Below are positions 50,710 through 60,931 of a DNA stretch of 64,000 nt, piece by piece. The notes under the pieces were generated by a model. It worked only from the letters and a program-made list of their open reading frames with translations. It was not told the origin of the DNA and made no database searches. Position 1 is the stretch's first letter. Each line of letters starts with the position of its first letter. The translations under genes and the position numbers were made by a program. Origin of the DNA: Fusibacillus kribbianus (GTDB lineage Bacteria; Bacillota; Clostridia; Lachnospirales; Lachnospiraceae); contig NZ_JASGBQ010000003.1 of assembly GCF_030053595.1 (NCBI RefSeq), forward strand, positions 62,001 through 126,000, given 5' to 3'.

Positions 50710-51855
50710 CTATAATATGTAATTCGCCGCTGATGCAGCCAATTCCTTATAAGCCGGAATCACATCAGCCAGGTGATTTTTTTCTTCATACTCCTGCTCC
50801 AGCATTCTTTGAAAATAAAATTTCAAATCATCTTCTCCTTTAATTCCCTGCACCGGCAGCACATACCCCTCCTCCGTTCCAAAAAGATCCTGCGCAATCC
50901 CCCGTGACTTCACTGAATAACCAACAACCAATGTTGGCACACAGGAGGAATAGGCTGCAATGGTTGCATGAGTGCGCGCTCCTACAAAAAAACGGCATCG
51001 AGCAATATAGCCTTTCAACTCACAACAGTTACCATCCATAATCCTACTCACCCGACTGGAGTCCTCAAACTCATGATGCAGTACATTGATTGGTTCCATG
51101 TCATTATTGTATGGCCAAACAACGTGTGGAATCAGACAAACACTCATGTCTGTTTTCTCAAGAATATAGTGAATCAATATACGATAATTTTCAAGGATCA
51201 AACTGCCTTCCGTACCATATTTCATAATCAGCGGACTCACATTGATACCAACAGTATTTCCTTCCTGGAACCCTTTTGGCAGCGGCAAGTCTACACGTTC
51301 CAGCAGGAATGCCGGATCAGCCACTTTCACTGTATGGGAGTTGATTTCTTTCAGCAGTTGATATGTAATCGTTTCCCGCGCGGTAATCAGGTTAAATCCC
51401 GCTAAATCCTCACGAACCTCCGGAGTAATAGCATCCGGGTCAATCGAACACCCCCACAATACAGAAGCTGCACAATATTTCCTTATCTCCTTATCGAACA
51501 GAACGGCTTGTTTTGCAGACCACTCATAACAATAATTATCTCCACCAACTGAAATAGCCACATTATCTTTGAACAATTCTCTCAAGAAAACTTCCATGTT
51601 TGCTTTTTCACGATGAAGCAGCTTTCGTTTCACCAATGCTTCAAAATAAGCTGGGCTGAACCGTTCAAGTTCCTCCGGGACAACTACCTTCTCAAATCCC
51701 TGTGCAGATCCATATTGAATATCCTCAGATCTCGCATTGGACCACAAAATCACATTATTGGGTCCATTTAACAGTTTTGAAGTAGTACGAATAATCGCCT
51801 CGCATCCATGGTTTCCGCTCCCCGTATGCATATATAATACTTTTTTGCTTCCCAT
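50710..51855 (-). CDS. Polysaccharide pyruvyl transferase family protein, copy 2
   Basis: The 381-aa protein opens with KVLYMHTGSGNHGCEAI, has ISVGGDNYCYEW near residue 97 and ends with the FFVGARTHATIAAYS block, the conserved R/H site of the CsaB family. It is only distantly related to copy 1. Position between a GT2 gene and the flippase gene suggests it acts on the sugar unit before export. It could add pyruvate, but many family members have no proven reaction. Confidence 0.87.
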   Translation of the reverse strand: MGSKKVLYMHTGSGNHGCEAIIRTTSKLLNGPNNVILWSNARSEDIQYGSAQGFEKVVVPEELERFSPAYFEALVKRKLLHREKANMEVFLRELFKDNVAISVGGDNYCYEWSAKQAVLFDKEIRKYCAASVLWGCSIDPDAITPEVREDLAGFNLITARETITYQLLKEINSHTVKVADPAFLLERVDLPLPKGFQEGNTVGINVSPLIMKYGTEGSLILENYRILIHYILEKTDMSVCLIPHVVWPYNNDMEPINVLHHEFEDSSRVSRIMDGNCCELKGYIARCRFFVGARTHATIAAYSSCVPTLVVGYSVKSRGIAQDLFGTEEGYVLPVQGIKGEDDLKFYFQRMLEQEYEEKNHLADVIPAYKELAASAANYIL

Positions 51856-51872
51856 CGTTTATCCTTTTCTTA

Positions 51873-52850
51873 TCATAATCCAATTCCAAGTGCATTTCTA
51901 ATTCTACAGGCAGCTTGCAATGATGTTTTTTCAATGCTGAGCCAAATTTTTTCTTTCCGCCCCAGCTCATTCAGAGAATTTGATAAAAACGGGTGTCTTC
52001 GAATAACGCCCCTCAAATACTCCATCGCATTCGCTTGATCTTTCTTTTGTATTTCGCAAAGTATTTTTTGACCATGATACATGCAGGAAAACCATAGGCT
52101 GCATCTGGCTCTTGTTGCCAGAGCAGGAAAATTATTTTCCAAATAATCCTGCCTGTGTTCCATCGCCTCAATTGCATCCAGACGTTTCAGCGAATATGCC
52201 TCGCCCATAATACTTCCACTACGCTGCCAATAATAATAGCCTACATGATCTATCACGCTGACCCGCCCTGCCGCTCCAATTACCTGATAGCTCCAGAACA
52301 CATCCTCATGGTACTTTCCGACGGGAAATGAAATATGTCGAATTATATCTGCATTATACAATTTATACCACACCGGCTGTTTAATCCAGGATTCTTCAAT
52401 CAATGCCCGCATAGCTTCTTCTTTACTCAGAACACAATTTCCAGATTCCGTCAACATCCGGGATGCAGTCCCATTCTCCCAAACCATTTTAACACCACAT
52501 GCAGAAATGTCACTGTTATCTGCTTTCATGATCTCATACAGGCATTGGTACATATCTGGAGCAATCCAATCATCACTGTCCACAAACCCAATCAGATCTC
52601 CGTTGGACACTTCCATTCCTGCGTTCCTGGCATCGGACAAACCGCCATTCTTTTTATGAATAACTTTAATCCTGCTATCTTTTTTCGCCCAGGCATCACA
52701 CATGGCAGGACAATGATCCGGTGAACCGTCATCTACAAGAATGACCTCAAGATTGCTGTATGTTTGTCCAATAATTGATTCCACACACCGATCCAAGTAT
52801 TTTTCTACTTTGTAAACTGGTACAATTACGCTAATTAACGATTCCTTCAT
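51873..52850 (-). CDS. GT2 family glycosyltransferase
   Basis: The 325-aa protein opens MKESLISVIVPVYKVEKYL, with LVDDGSPDHCP and the metal site FVDSDDWIAPDM. The C-terminal half is helical with aromatic clusters. The start overlaps the preceding acyltransferase by 20 bp, with AAGGA before the ATG. A single-sugar transferase of the EPS unit is expected. Confidence 0.91.
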   Translation of the reverse strand: MKESLISVIVPVYKVEKYLDRCVESIIGQTYSNLEVILVDDGSPDHCPAMCDAWAKKDSRIKVIHKKNGGLSDARNAGMEVSNGDLIGFVDSDDWIAPDMYQCLYEIMKADNSDISACGVKMVWENGTASRMLTESGNCVLSKEEAMRALIEESWIKQPVWYKLYNADIIRHISFPVGKYHEDVFWSYQVIGAAGRVSVIDHVGYYYWQRSGSIMGEAYSLKRLDAIEAMEHRQDYLENNFPALATRARCSLWFSCMYHGQKILCEIQKKDQANAMEYLRGVIRRHPFLSNSLNELGRKEKIWLSIEKTSLQAACRIRNALGIGL

Positions 52851-53430
52851 CTTCCATTCCTTTTTTGCAAATAATTCTCATTGGATTACCTACTACTGTA
52901 CAATTATCCGGAACATCTTTATTCACCAGTGCACCAGCCCCAATTTTCACATTATTCCCAATATGAATTCCGCCAATTACAATCGCGCCTGTTCCAATAA
53001 AGACATTATCCCCAATGTCAGGCACATTGTTGCCATCAATCTTTTTTCCACGTCCTACTGTAACATTTTGATGAACCAAAAAGTTTTTGCCGATGCTTTG
53101 TGCATAAACAATCGTGGAATTTCCGTGACATACTAAGAAACCGCCACCTATTTTCTTGGAAATTACATCTACTGAAAAATCTTCTGCCGGCTTATAAAAA
53201 AGTCTCACAATTTTTTGCAGCTTTCTTGATTCAAACGAAACTCTTGTCAGGAAAATTCTTCTGAAAAGTTTAGACCGTACAAATAATTTGTGCAAGCTCC
53301 ATAATGTTTCATTTTCACCCCAACGGCGCATATCCTCCATAACTGCTTGTTTGTTCCGCAATGAATGAAAAGCAATAAACACCGGTATAGAACGCCAGAT
53401 AGTTAAAATCAGAAAAACTTTCTCCATCAT
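52831..53430 (-). CDS. LbH acyltransferase
   Basis: The 199-aa protein has a helical N-terminal third, then hexapeptide repeats: ISKKIGGGFLVCHGNSTIVY (catalytic-type His), IGKNFLVHQNVTVG, IGDNVFIGTGAIVIGG and VVGNPMRII at the end. It should acetylate a sugar. It is unlike the other two LbH proteins in detail. It overlaps the next gene by 20 bp. Confidence 0.85.
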   Translation of the reverse strand: MMEKVFLILTIWRSIPVFIAFHSLRNKQAVMEDMRRWGENETLWSLHKLFVRSKLFRRIFLTRVSFESRKLQKIVRLFYKPAEDFSVDVISKKIGGGFLVCHGNSTIVYAQSIGKNFLVHQNVTVGRGKKIDGNNVPDIGDNVFIGTGAIVIGGIHIGNNVKIGAGALVNKDVPDNCTVVGNPMRIICKKGMEDEGIVN

Positions 53431-53463
53431 ATCTTCACCTTCTCTCTGCTACGGTAGGGAAAG

Positions 53464-54444
53464 TTACTCATAGCAATTCTTCAACAAATATTTTGCATAA
53501 AAGCGATAAATCGGCTTATATCCGATTGACCAATTCAAAATCAAATAAGCAAGGAACTGCTGTTTTCTGCTCAAAAGCGGAATCCACTCTTTATGCTTTT
53601 TAATTAAATTCCATACCGTTTTTTGTTCCAGTGTGAACTGACCAGTTCTATCCAGCACCAGAGAATTATATACGTTGACGCATGTACCGATATAAGCTTT
53701 TTCCGCTGCTTCCGTCATTCCATCAATTTTCATGTCCAGGATCAACTGCTTCACACGAATTGGGTCAAAAACTTTTTGTTGGTTCAGAGAAACCCTGGAT
53801 GTCGATGTGTTACGCACCAAATAGTGATATTTGCAGGTATCCTGGAAAATTGACATATTGGCATTAGAAAACAAAATGTAGTTCATAAGTAAATCTTCAT
53901 TGATTTTAATACTTCTGTCCATCACCTCAGTGTGTAACAAGCTGTGGAACAAGGTCTTGTGAAAGAGCTTATTACACAGGCCCGGCTCGACAAGTGATCC
54001 ATCCAACAGGTCCTTCAGACCTGTTGTTCTGTCTTGCTGTACAAGACAGCCTGTATTATGAAAGCAGCTGATGCGACCATCAGAAAAAATCATCTGATAC
54101 CCACAATGAGAAATATCAGCCCCATATTGCTCCGCATTTTTCAAGAGCATCTCATACATATCCGGCTCAATTTCATCATCTCCATCCACAAAACCAATCC
54201 ACTCACCGGATGCCTGCTCCACTCCTGCTAAACGCGCAGCCGTTACTCCCTGATTTTGCGTATGTATTACTATAACCCGCTTATGCTGAGAAGAATATGT
54301 ATCAATTATCCTTCCGGTTTTATCTGTCGAACCATCATCTACTACGATGACTTCAATTTCCGAATAGGTTTGCGCCAAAATACTGTCTAATGTTCTAATT
54401 ATCGTAGATTCTACGTTAAACGCAGGCACAATCACACTAATCAT
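53464..54444 (-). CDS. GT2 family glycosyltransferase
   Basis: The 326-aa protein opens MISVIVPAFNVESTI, with VVDDGSTDKTG and FVDGDDEIEPDM; the metal site has Asp-Gly-Asp-Asp. The stop is followed by 33 bp before the acyltransferase start, and its own start overlaps the GT4 stop by ATGA. It is one step in building the EPS unit. Confidence 0.91.
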   Translation of the reverse strand: MISVIVPAFNVESTIIRTLDSILAQTYSEIEVIVVDDGSTDKTGRIIDTYSSQHKRVIVIHTQNQGVTAARLAGVEQASGEWIGFVDGDDEIEPDMYEMLLKNAEQYGADISHCGYQMIFSDGRISCFHNTGCLVQQDRTTGLKDLLDGSLVEPGLCNKLFHKTLFHSLLHTEVMDRSIKINEDLLMNYILFSNANMSIFQDTCKYHYLVRNTSTSRVSLNQQKVFDPIRVKQLILDMKIDGMTEAAEKAYIGTCVNVYNSLVLDRTGQFTLEQKTVWNLIKKHKEWIPLLSRKQQFLAYLILNWSIGYKPIYRFYAKYLLKNCYE

Positions 54445-55568
54445 ACCTTTTCCTCACATAATTGAATCAGCAGTTTCTCAACCGCCTGCACTGTTTTTTC
54501 TGCGCTAAAATATTTTCCTCTCCGTTCCGCCTGTTTCGTGTAATATTCCAGTAACCCCGGTTCCACAAAGAAACGCTTAATCCCTTGATACAAGGCCTCT
54601 TCATTATTCTCAACCACAAGACCATATTCATTATTCTCTCCCAGCATTTCCTTCATACCAGAAACTTCGACAGTACAAACAGGTGTACCGACAATCAGTG
54701 CCTCCGTTGCTGCAGTGGAAAAGCCTTCTGCAAAGCTGGCACAAACAAACAGATCACACTTTGCTACATATCTGTAGGGGTTTATCTGATATCCCAAAAG
54801 AGTAATACTGTGTTCGAGCCCATTTTGCTGAATGTATTCCTGGAGACTGTTGCGTTCCGGTCCCTCTCCAAGTATATAGAGATGAACTGGATAACCTTGT
54901 TCTTTCAAACGTTTTACGATCCTTGCAACCCGATCAAAGCCCTTGCTCTTTAGTAACTTTCCCACCCCCACCAGCTTGATCTCATTAGGATTTATCATCC
55001 CCGGCTCCACAGCTTCCTGTGAAAGTCGAATGATTTTGTCGCTCTCATTGGTATTATATAACACTTCATGAGGCACAGGAATCTGCAATGCTTGTAAAAA
55101 ATCCTGCTTTACAGTCTGGGAAACACATATAATACGATCAAACCGCCCATAGCACTCCTTAGCCTCTGCTACATTTCTGAAGGACACCGCCGCCCGTTTT
55201 GCCGTATGCTGTTCAATATGAATCCAGGTCAGCATTTTAACAGTTGGATCACTGCATCCACTGATCACTCTGGCACAAGGGCCTTCCAAATATGATATTT
55301 CTATATCGTAGTGCTCTTTAATAATGAGCTTATGAAGCTGCTTCGGGCTAAGTAGTTTCATCAAATGTGAATTGCCCGGAATCATTTTCTTGCACCAAGT
55401 CTTGTACCTTACATTTTTCCCTAAAAACTGACGATTCTCTCCACTGTCAAAAAGCGTCATTACAGTAATATCAAATTTTGAATCATCCATGTTATTGACC
55501 AGATTCACCAGAACCTTTTCTGCGCCGCCCTGGCCCAAGTCATGGATTAAAAAAAGCACCCTCTTCAT
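54441..55568 (-). CDS. GT4 family glycosyltransferase
   Basis: The 375-aa GT-B protein opens with LFLIHDLGQGGAEKVL (acceptor-side GGAE motif). The C-terminal half has VGVGKLLKSKGFDRV, ILGEGPER and the E-x7-E donor motif in FAEGFSTAATEAL. A retaining transferase on the lipid-linked unit is expected. Overlaps the next gene by four bases. Confidence 0.92.
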   Translation of the reverse strand: MKRVLFLIHDLGQGGAEKVLVNLVNNMDDSKFDITVMTLFDSGENRQFLGKNVRYKTWCKKMIPGNSHLMKLLSPKQLHKLIIKEHYDIEISYLEGPCARVISGCSDPTVKMLTWIHIEQHTAKRAAVSFRNVAEAKECYGRFDRIICVSQTVKQDFLQALQIPVPHEVLYNTNESDKIIRLSQEAVEPGMINPNEIKLVGVGKLLKSKGFDRVARIVKRLKEQGYPVHLYILGEGPERNSLQEYIQQNGLEHSITLLGYQINPYRYVAKCDLFVCASFAEGFSTAATEALIVGTPVCTVEVSGMKEMLGENNEYGLVVENNEEALYQGIKRFFVEPGLLEYYTKQAERRGKYFSAEKTVQAVEKLLIQLCEEKV

Positions 55569-55618
55569 AATGACGCTTTCCTCCTATATTGTATAACCGG
55601 TACCTTTCGTTATTATTT

Positions 55619-56614
55619 CTAAAAAGATTTATTTAGCACCAGCATTTTTAAAAAACAAGCGGGTTTAAAAAATTTATTTTGCAATATTAGCGATAATTTT
55701 CTCGACAGAAAAATTCTTTTATCCTTTAAAATCTCCACCACTGTTAAACTCGTCTTTTTCCGAAATTTGATGATCATATCTATCGCCTTTTCACGTTCTT
55801 GCCCTTGCAGACGTGATTTTGCAAGTACATAAGCGTTCATGCATTCTGCCAACACATTACTAAAAGCCAACATTCTCATCGCAGGATATTTATCAGCTAT
55901 ATATCGTGCTCTATAATATTTTCCTTCTAAATAATCAAGATTTTTTATACCAGAAAATGTCGACATAATACTTCCTTGCCTTTGTCTATAATAATATAAA
56001 CAACTCGATATACTAGCTATTTTACCAGTAGAATCTACTACCAAATATTTCCACCATAAATCTTCATTCCTTTTTCCAATTTCAAATTTATTATTTAATA
56101 CAACCTTGCGATAATACAATCCATTCCATACTACGTCAAAAGTTGAGTATTGCAATAATTTTACAAGGTACTCTTCAGAAGAACAAAAATCCGTTTCAAA
56201 TAAAGATAAATCCATCATTATTAAATTTTCGATTTGCTCTTTATTATAAAACTTTTCATATTTGCAAAATACAATTTCACTTTTATTTTCAATCGCCACT
56301 TTAAGTAGACTATAAATCATTTGAGGATGTATAATGTCATCTCCATCCACAAACATAATGTATTCTCCACCGGAAGCTTCAATTCCAATATTTCTTGCTA
56401 CAGACACTCCCTGATTTTCTTGATGAATAACCCGTATTCTCGAATCTTTTGTTTTCCATAGGTCACATTTGTCTGAACTGCTATCCTGTGAGCCGTCATC
56501 AACCAAAATTATTTCGATATTTTTATATGTAGACTTTAGAATAGAATCTACACAATCGTCAATATATTGCTCTATGTTATAAACAGGAACAACAACTGAT
56601 ACAATTGGAAGCAT
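55619..56614 (-). CDS. GT2 family glycosyltransferase
   Basis: The 331-aa protein opens LPIVSVVVPVYNIEQYI, with LVDDGSQDSSS and FVDGDDIIHPQM. The gene and the next one upstream (to 57611) are visibly richer in A and T than the flanking EPS genes. A ribosome site GGAG lies before the start. Donor and acceptor unknown. Confidence 0.91.
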   Translation of the reverse strand: MLPIVSVVVPVYNIEQYIDDCVDSILKSTYKNIEIILVDDGSQDSSSDKCDLWKTKDSRIRVIHQENQGVSVARNIGIEASGGEYIMFVDGDDIIHPQMIYSLLKVAIENKSEIVFCKYEKFYNKEQIENLIMMDLSLFETDFCSSEEYLVKLLQYSTFDVVWNGLYYRKVVLNNKFEIGKRNEDLWWKYLVVDSTGKIASISSCLYYYRQRQGSIMSTFSGIKNLDYLEGKYYRARYIADKYPAMRMLAFSNVLAECMNAYVLAKSRLQGQEREKAIDMIIKFRKKTSLTVVEILKDKRIFLSRKLSLILQNKFFKPACFLKMLVLNKSF

Positions 56615-56645
56615 TTCATTTTCTCCTTTTTTATCTGAATAGTCG

Positions 56646-57611
56646 CTACCTACATTTTAATTTTCTGATTATACGATAAATTCTTGCCCGAAGCGCCCCA
56701 TTTATTAGATTTATTACTATCTGTTTTCGCCGAGCATATTTTCTTTCTGTTCTAAATTTTTCAATCTTTTCAACATTTTTTTCTGGCTCAGTATATTCTG
56801 CGCATCGAATCATATCTAAATTGTAAAATGTATTCCTAGCAATAGCAAAGCCTATAGAATTATTCGTAACAAATTCGTTCATCGTTCTTTTCTGGAGATG
56901 AATATACATAAGTTCTCTTGTTTTCTTTCCATCAAAAGAGCAAAATTTAAGTATTCCATCAATCCATAAAACATACCCACTTGATTTTCCATCGATTATT
57001 TCATAGCTATCGACAGGAACGTCCAGAAAATCCCACGCTGTGTAGAACCTTATGCCGCAATCTGGATCGACCTCGTGTGCCCATGCAACCGTGCCATTTT
57101 CGTCAAAATGGCATGCATAATCTGTGGAAAACGCATATTCCCAATCCATTATATGCGGATATTGTCTCATAAAAAGCGTGTTCATCAATTCACAATTGCG
57201 AAAGAGGCTAAAGTGTCCTTCATAATATAGTTTATCATGCAAATCAAGTAATTCATCTGATATAAATTTAGAAATATTCCCCAAAATAAGGTCAACATCC
57301 ATAAATCCCCAGAAATCATATTTTTGAATATTTTCTTCAAATAACAAACCATACATCGGCCTATAATCACACAGCTTATATGGTGATTTTAAACGCACTT
57401 TTTTATTTAGTAGTTTTTCTATTTTACACTTCAATTCCCCAAAAGATACTTTTATTTGTTTTACATTTGATTCTGGATTTATATTCAATTGAAGATCCGA
57501 ATAAATTAAAAAATCAAAATCAAGGTTTTTCTCTGCAGATTGTAGCCACAAAGAAAAATAAGGAGGCACTTTCCCAAAATACGGTATTATGAATACAACT
57601 TTATTTTTCAT
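56646..57611 (-). CDS. DUF6625 family protein, probable glycosyltransferase
   Basis: The 321-aa protein opens KVVFIIPYFGKVPPYF and has PYKLCDYRPMYGLLFEE near residue 80 and WGFMDVDLILGNI near 102, where D-V-D looks like a GT metal site. This pattern is that of the DUF6625 family in EPS and capsule loci. It likely transfers a sugar, though no member is known to me with a proven reaction. The gene is AT-rich, and 110 bp without a gene precede it. Confidence 0.78.
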   Translation of the reverse strand: MKNKVVFIIPYFGKVPPYFSLWLQSAEKNLDFDFLIYSDLQLNINPESNVKQIKVSFGELKCKIEKLLNKKVRLKSPYKLCDYRPMYGLLFEENIQKYDFWGFMDVDLILGNISKFISDELLDLHDKLYYEGHFSLFRNCELMNTLFMRQYPHIMDWEYAFSTDYACHFDENGTVAWAHEVDPDCGIRFYTAWDFLDVPVDSYEIIDGKSSGYVLWIDGILKFCSFDGKKTRELMYIHLQKRTMNEFVTNNSIGFAIARNTFYNLDMIRCAEYTEPEKNVEKIEKFRTERKYARRKQIVINLINGALRARIYRIIRKLKCR

Positions 57612-57721
57612 AAATATCCTATAACCTTTCTGGCAAATAAAATTTCAGATTTTTATGGGATATGTTTTCTAGTCCAAACGATTATCTTTCTTCCCTCATT
57701 CAATAACAGTCAGATATGTAG

Positions 57722-58609
57722 TTATCCATTTTCTTTTGCCTTTTTCCTAACAACCGCCGTCAGCACCCATCCTAACGGTGTACACAAAACCGTCAACAGT
57801 TTTCTGGGCGACTCCTGAATATAGTACTTATTCCTTGCAATCTGACTGCTGGAACAATAATGGATACAATCCCGAATCATCCGCTTTTTACTTGTCGGAT
57901 ACTGCATTGCAACTTTTCGCAGGAAAGCAAAACCGCAAGGATTATTTAAATATTGCTTCCACATGGTTCCTGTTGAGCCATCGGCCTGATACTCGACTTC
58001 ACAGATAACATCATTTAAAACGAACAGTTTATATTTCTGATCTACTAATGTATATTTGTAAACCAGTCCTACATATTTTTCTCCTGGGAAAACCGGATAT
58101 GGAGGAACACTTTTGATCACATCGGTACGGTAAATCAGTTTCTTATCTCCTGAGCCTCCTGCAGCATAGTACCCACTCAAAGTGGTCTCCTGCATTCCGC
58201 TTGGGAATCCCTTCCCAATAAGATTTCCAGAAAAGTCTGTATCCAGAGCAATCAATCCGGCATATTCTTTTCCTCTGACCTTTTCCCAGGTCTGTTTAAT
58301 TTTGCTGACAGCCCCCGAAGCCATTTTATCATCAGAATCAATGCAGACATTCAATTCTGTATGAATGTTTTCATATGCCGTATTATGGGCTGTATGCATT
58401 CCGCCATTTTCTTTATAGATATATTGAATTTCAAATCCTTTTTCTTCTTTTTGCCATCTTTTAACCAAATTTGCAGTTTCATCGGTAGATCCGTCATCCA
58501 CAATCAGCCATATAAAATCCTTACAATCCTGCTCGCGCAGGCTCTCATAAGTACGGGGCAAAGTATGTGCCCGATTATAGGTCGGCGTAAAAACTGTAAG
58601 TAACACCAT
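57722..58609 (-). CDS. GT2 family glycosyltransferase
   Basis: The 295-aa protein opens LLTVFTPTYNRAHTL, with VDDGSTDET and CIDSDDKMASGAV; the next block GLIALDTDFSGNLIGKGFP is common in a capsule-linked GT2 subgroup. It lies 5 bp after the GT4 gene and is cotranscribed. Confidence 0.91.
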   Translation of the reverse strand: MVLLTVFTPTYNRAHTLPRTYESLREQDCKDFIWLIVDDGSTDETANLVKRWQKEEKGFEIQYIYKENGGMHTAHNTAYENIHTELNVCIDSDDKMASGAVSKIKQTWEKVRGKEYAGLIALDTDFSGNLIGKGFPSGMQETTLSGYYAAGGSGDKKLIYRTDVIKSVPPYPVFPGEKYVGLVYKYTLVDQKYKLFVLNDVICEVEYQADGSTGTMWKQYLNNPCGFAFLRKVAMQYPTSKKRMIRDCIHYCSSSQIARNKYYIQESPRKLLTVLCTPLGWVLTAVVRKKAKENG

Positions 58610-58614
58610 GCCAT

Positions 58615-59706
58615 TTACCTCTCTGCTATTTCCAGATAAAATTTTTCCAATTTATTTGCTGCAGTTGAAATATCATAGCCGGCTTCCTGAATTTCTTTTC
58701 TATGGTTTTCATGTCGCCGGCCACTTTGTTGTAAAATACACTCCGCCCATCGTGCCGGAGATTCTTCCAAAGGCATACTGGAAACCAACCCCCTGGTTAC
58801 AATGCATTCATCTGATACATGATCGGAAATAATACACGGCAGTCCCGATGCCTGTGCCTCTATCATGGTAACAGGGAGCCCTTCATATAAAGAAGGGAAT
58901 ACAAACACATTCATCGCCTGCATCAATCGATTGACGTCAGAGCGAACACCCGTAAAAACAACCTTACTTTGCAGATTCATATCAAAAACTTTTCGCTCTA
59001 TTCTGTCTTTTCCCTCTCCATCTCCCACAAGCATAAGCTTAATATTGGGATCAAGTTTCGTACATTCATAGAAAATATCAATCAAAAATTCCTGGTTTTT
59101 TTGAGGCACAAATCTTCCAACATGACCAATAACAGTACCTTTGTCCAAGCCAAATTCCTCTCGAACAGCCATATCTACATTTTGGGAATACATATATCGA
59201 TTTATATCTATCGCATTATTAAGAAGCTGAAAAGTGCTTTCTCCAAACATCCATTTACCAGCTGATTTACTGCAGGCAAAAAGATCGGTCGCATAGTCAG
59301 GTATTTTCTTCATGTAATACAGTTTGATCAAATATTTCAAGTTTTTATCCTGATTACTATTATGACTATGGGCAATGCGCATCGGCACACCACATTCCTC
59401 AGCACATTGCAGTGCAACAGAGCTCAAACAGTCCTGATGAACATGAACGATCTGATATTCCTGATGTTCATGAAAAAACTTTTTTAATTCCGTACGATAC
59501 GCTCTGCTCCACGGAACAAGCCGGGAAACATGATAAATCCTTCCGCCCAGATCCAGAATTTCTTTGTCATAATCCGCTTCAAAATCACGATGAACCAGAA
59601 AATCTAATTGAACTTTATTACGATCAATATGGCGGTAATAATTCATTAACATGGTTTCCAGGCCGCCCCGCCCCATATAGGTAACCACTTGTAGTACTCT
59701 AATCAT
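58615..59706 (-). CDS. GT4 family glycosyltransferase, EpsF-like
   Basis: The 363-aa GT-B protein opens RVLQVVTYMGRGGLETML, has HVHQDCLSS, HVGRFVPQKNQEFL and the donor motif YEGLPVTMIEAQASG. This pattern is close to EpsF-type transferases in Firmicute EPS loci. It follows the EpsG gene by 14 bp and precedes a GT2 by 5 bp. Confidence 0.92.
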   Translation of the reverse strand: MIRVLQVVTYMGRGGLETMLMNYYRHIDRNKVQLDFLVHRDFEADYDKEILDLGGRIYHVSRLVPWSRAYRTELKKFFHEHQEYQIVHVHQDCLSSVALQCAEECGVPMRIAHSHNSNQDKNLKYLIKLYYMKKIPDYATDLFACSKSAGKWMFGESTFQLLNNAIDINRYMYSQNVDMAVREEFGLDKGTVIGHVGRFVPQKNQEFLIDIFYECTKLDPNIKLMLVGDGEGKDRIERKVFDMNLQSKVVFTGVRSDVNRLMQAMNVFVFPSLYEGLPVTMIEAQASGLPCIISDHVSDECIVTRGLVSSMPLEESPARWAECILQQSGRRHENHRKEIQEAGYDISTAANKLEKFYLEIAER

Positions 59707-59720
59707 TTACTTTTCCCCAC

Positions 59721-60824
59721 TTACAAAATTCCCCAGGCCACATGCATCTGATAATAAAAGAACGCCAAATAACCCACAACCAAAGCTATTTTTACAAGTC
59801 GTGCCGATTCTTTGGTAAACATATGGTCAATCAGCCATGGTACTGCAACATACCCCTGCAGCGTCGTGTAGATCGGAAGTCGTCCGATGTAAATGCCAGA
59901 TGAAAAAGCACTCAACAGATAAATCATAGAAGTACAAATGCTGCAATTGACACACATATTTATGACAGGGGAATTCTCTTTATCAACATAACGTTTCCCA
60001 ACCAATGAGAGACCCGCAGGAATCGAATAAAACAGCACTCGAAAAATATTAGTTCCATCGTCACTTGTCCAGATTTCATTTGTTATCAAATCACTATATT
60101 GTGTTTCCGCCAGCATGGTATCAAGAATCGATGTGAATTGGTCAATAAACAGAATAGCCACTCCAATACCGATCATCATAAATAAGGTACGCTTATTCCA
60201 CGCTTTTCCTTGAATAACAAAAATAATGGGCAACATAAGCAATGCAGACCCATGAATTGTTGCTGCCAACAAGATCAGGCATATAGCAGGAACGTATTTT
60301 TTCTTTAAAACAAAGCCAAAACTTAATAGAACAATACTTACTGCAATAAATTGCCTCATACCGTTAAACATCCAGGATAAATAATCCGTAGATGCCACAA
60401 ACATAAACATACACAGTATAAAATCAGTCGAATACTTTCTGAAAAAGTAAACAACACAAAACAGCTGAAACGATGCAATCACAAGGAAAAACAGCTTATC
60501 ATTGTTACCAATAATACTCTTAATAACTGTCGCAAGAATGGTAAATCCCTTATCCTTCGTGTTTTCTGATAAGTAAACGAGCAGTTGAGAAAATGATTCC
60601 GGAAGGCCTCGAAATGTTTTCCTGTATGCTTCCGTGTCGCCAATAAAGCGGCGATTCATACACCAAACGGCATATGGGCATGCCAGCAAAATCACCGCCG
60701 GCCAGCTCCATCTATACTCAGTTTTTCCCAATACCTGCACTGGTTTTTTGGAAGCCGCAATTGCCAAAAAGCCTCCGGCTACAGCAAGCCAGATCAGCAG
60801 CCACCAATAATTCGTCAATGTCAT
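59721..60824 (-). CDS. EpsG/Wzy-type EPS polymerase
   Basis: The 367-aa protein has about ten membrane helices, with the EpsG marks RFIGDTEAYRKTF near residue 60, WMFNGMRQFIAVSI near 155 and TIHGSALLMLP near 195. It should join lipid-linked repeat units outside the membrane. I use ATG 60824 (AAGGA 8 nt before) rather than an ATG 33 bp upstream. It is the first gene of the long EPS operon and has a good promoter. Confidence 0.88.
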   Translation of the reverse strand: MTLTNYWWLLIWLAVAGGFLAIAASKKPVQVLGKTEYRWSWPAVILLACPYAVWCMNRRFIGDTEAYRKTFRGLPESFSQLLVYLSENTKDKGFTILATVIKSIIGNNDKLFFLVIASFQLFCVVYFFRKYSTDFILCMFMFVASTDYLSWMFNGMRQFIAVSIVLLSFGFVLKKKYVPAICLILLAATIHGSALLMLPIIFVIQGKAWNKRTLFMMIGIGVAILFIDQFTSILDTMLAETQYSDLITNEIWTSDDGTNIFRVLFYSIPAGLSLVGKRYVDKENSPVINMCVNCSICTSMIYLLSAFSSGIYIGRLPIYTTLQGYVAVPWLIDHMFTKESARLVKIALVVGYLAFFYYQMHVAWGIL

Positions 60825-60931
60825 ATCTGTGTTCCTTTCTTTCCCTGCATCAGGCACGATTCCGACGCCATATTTATCTTGAAAGTCAGCATATATGCAA
60901 ACAATATGAATTTCCTTACTACTAGTTTTTA

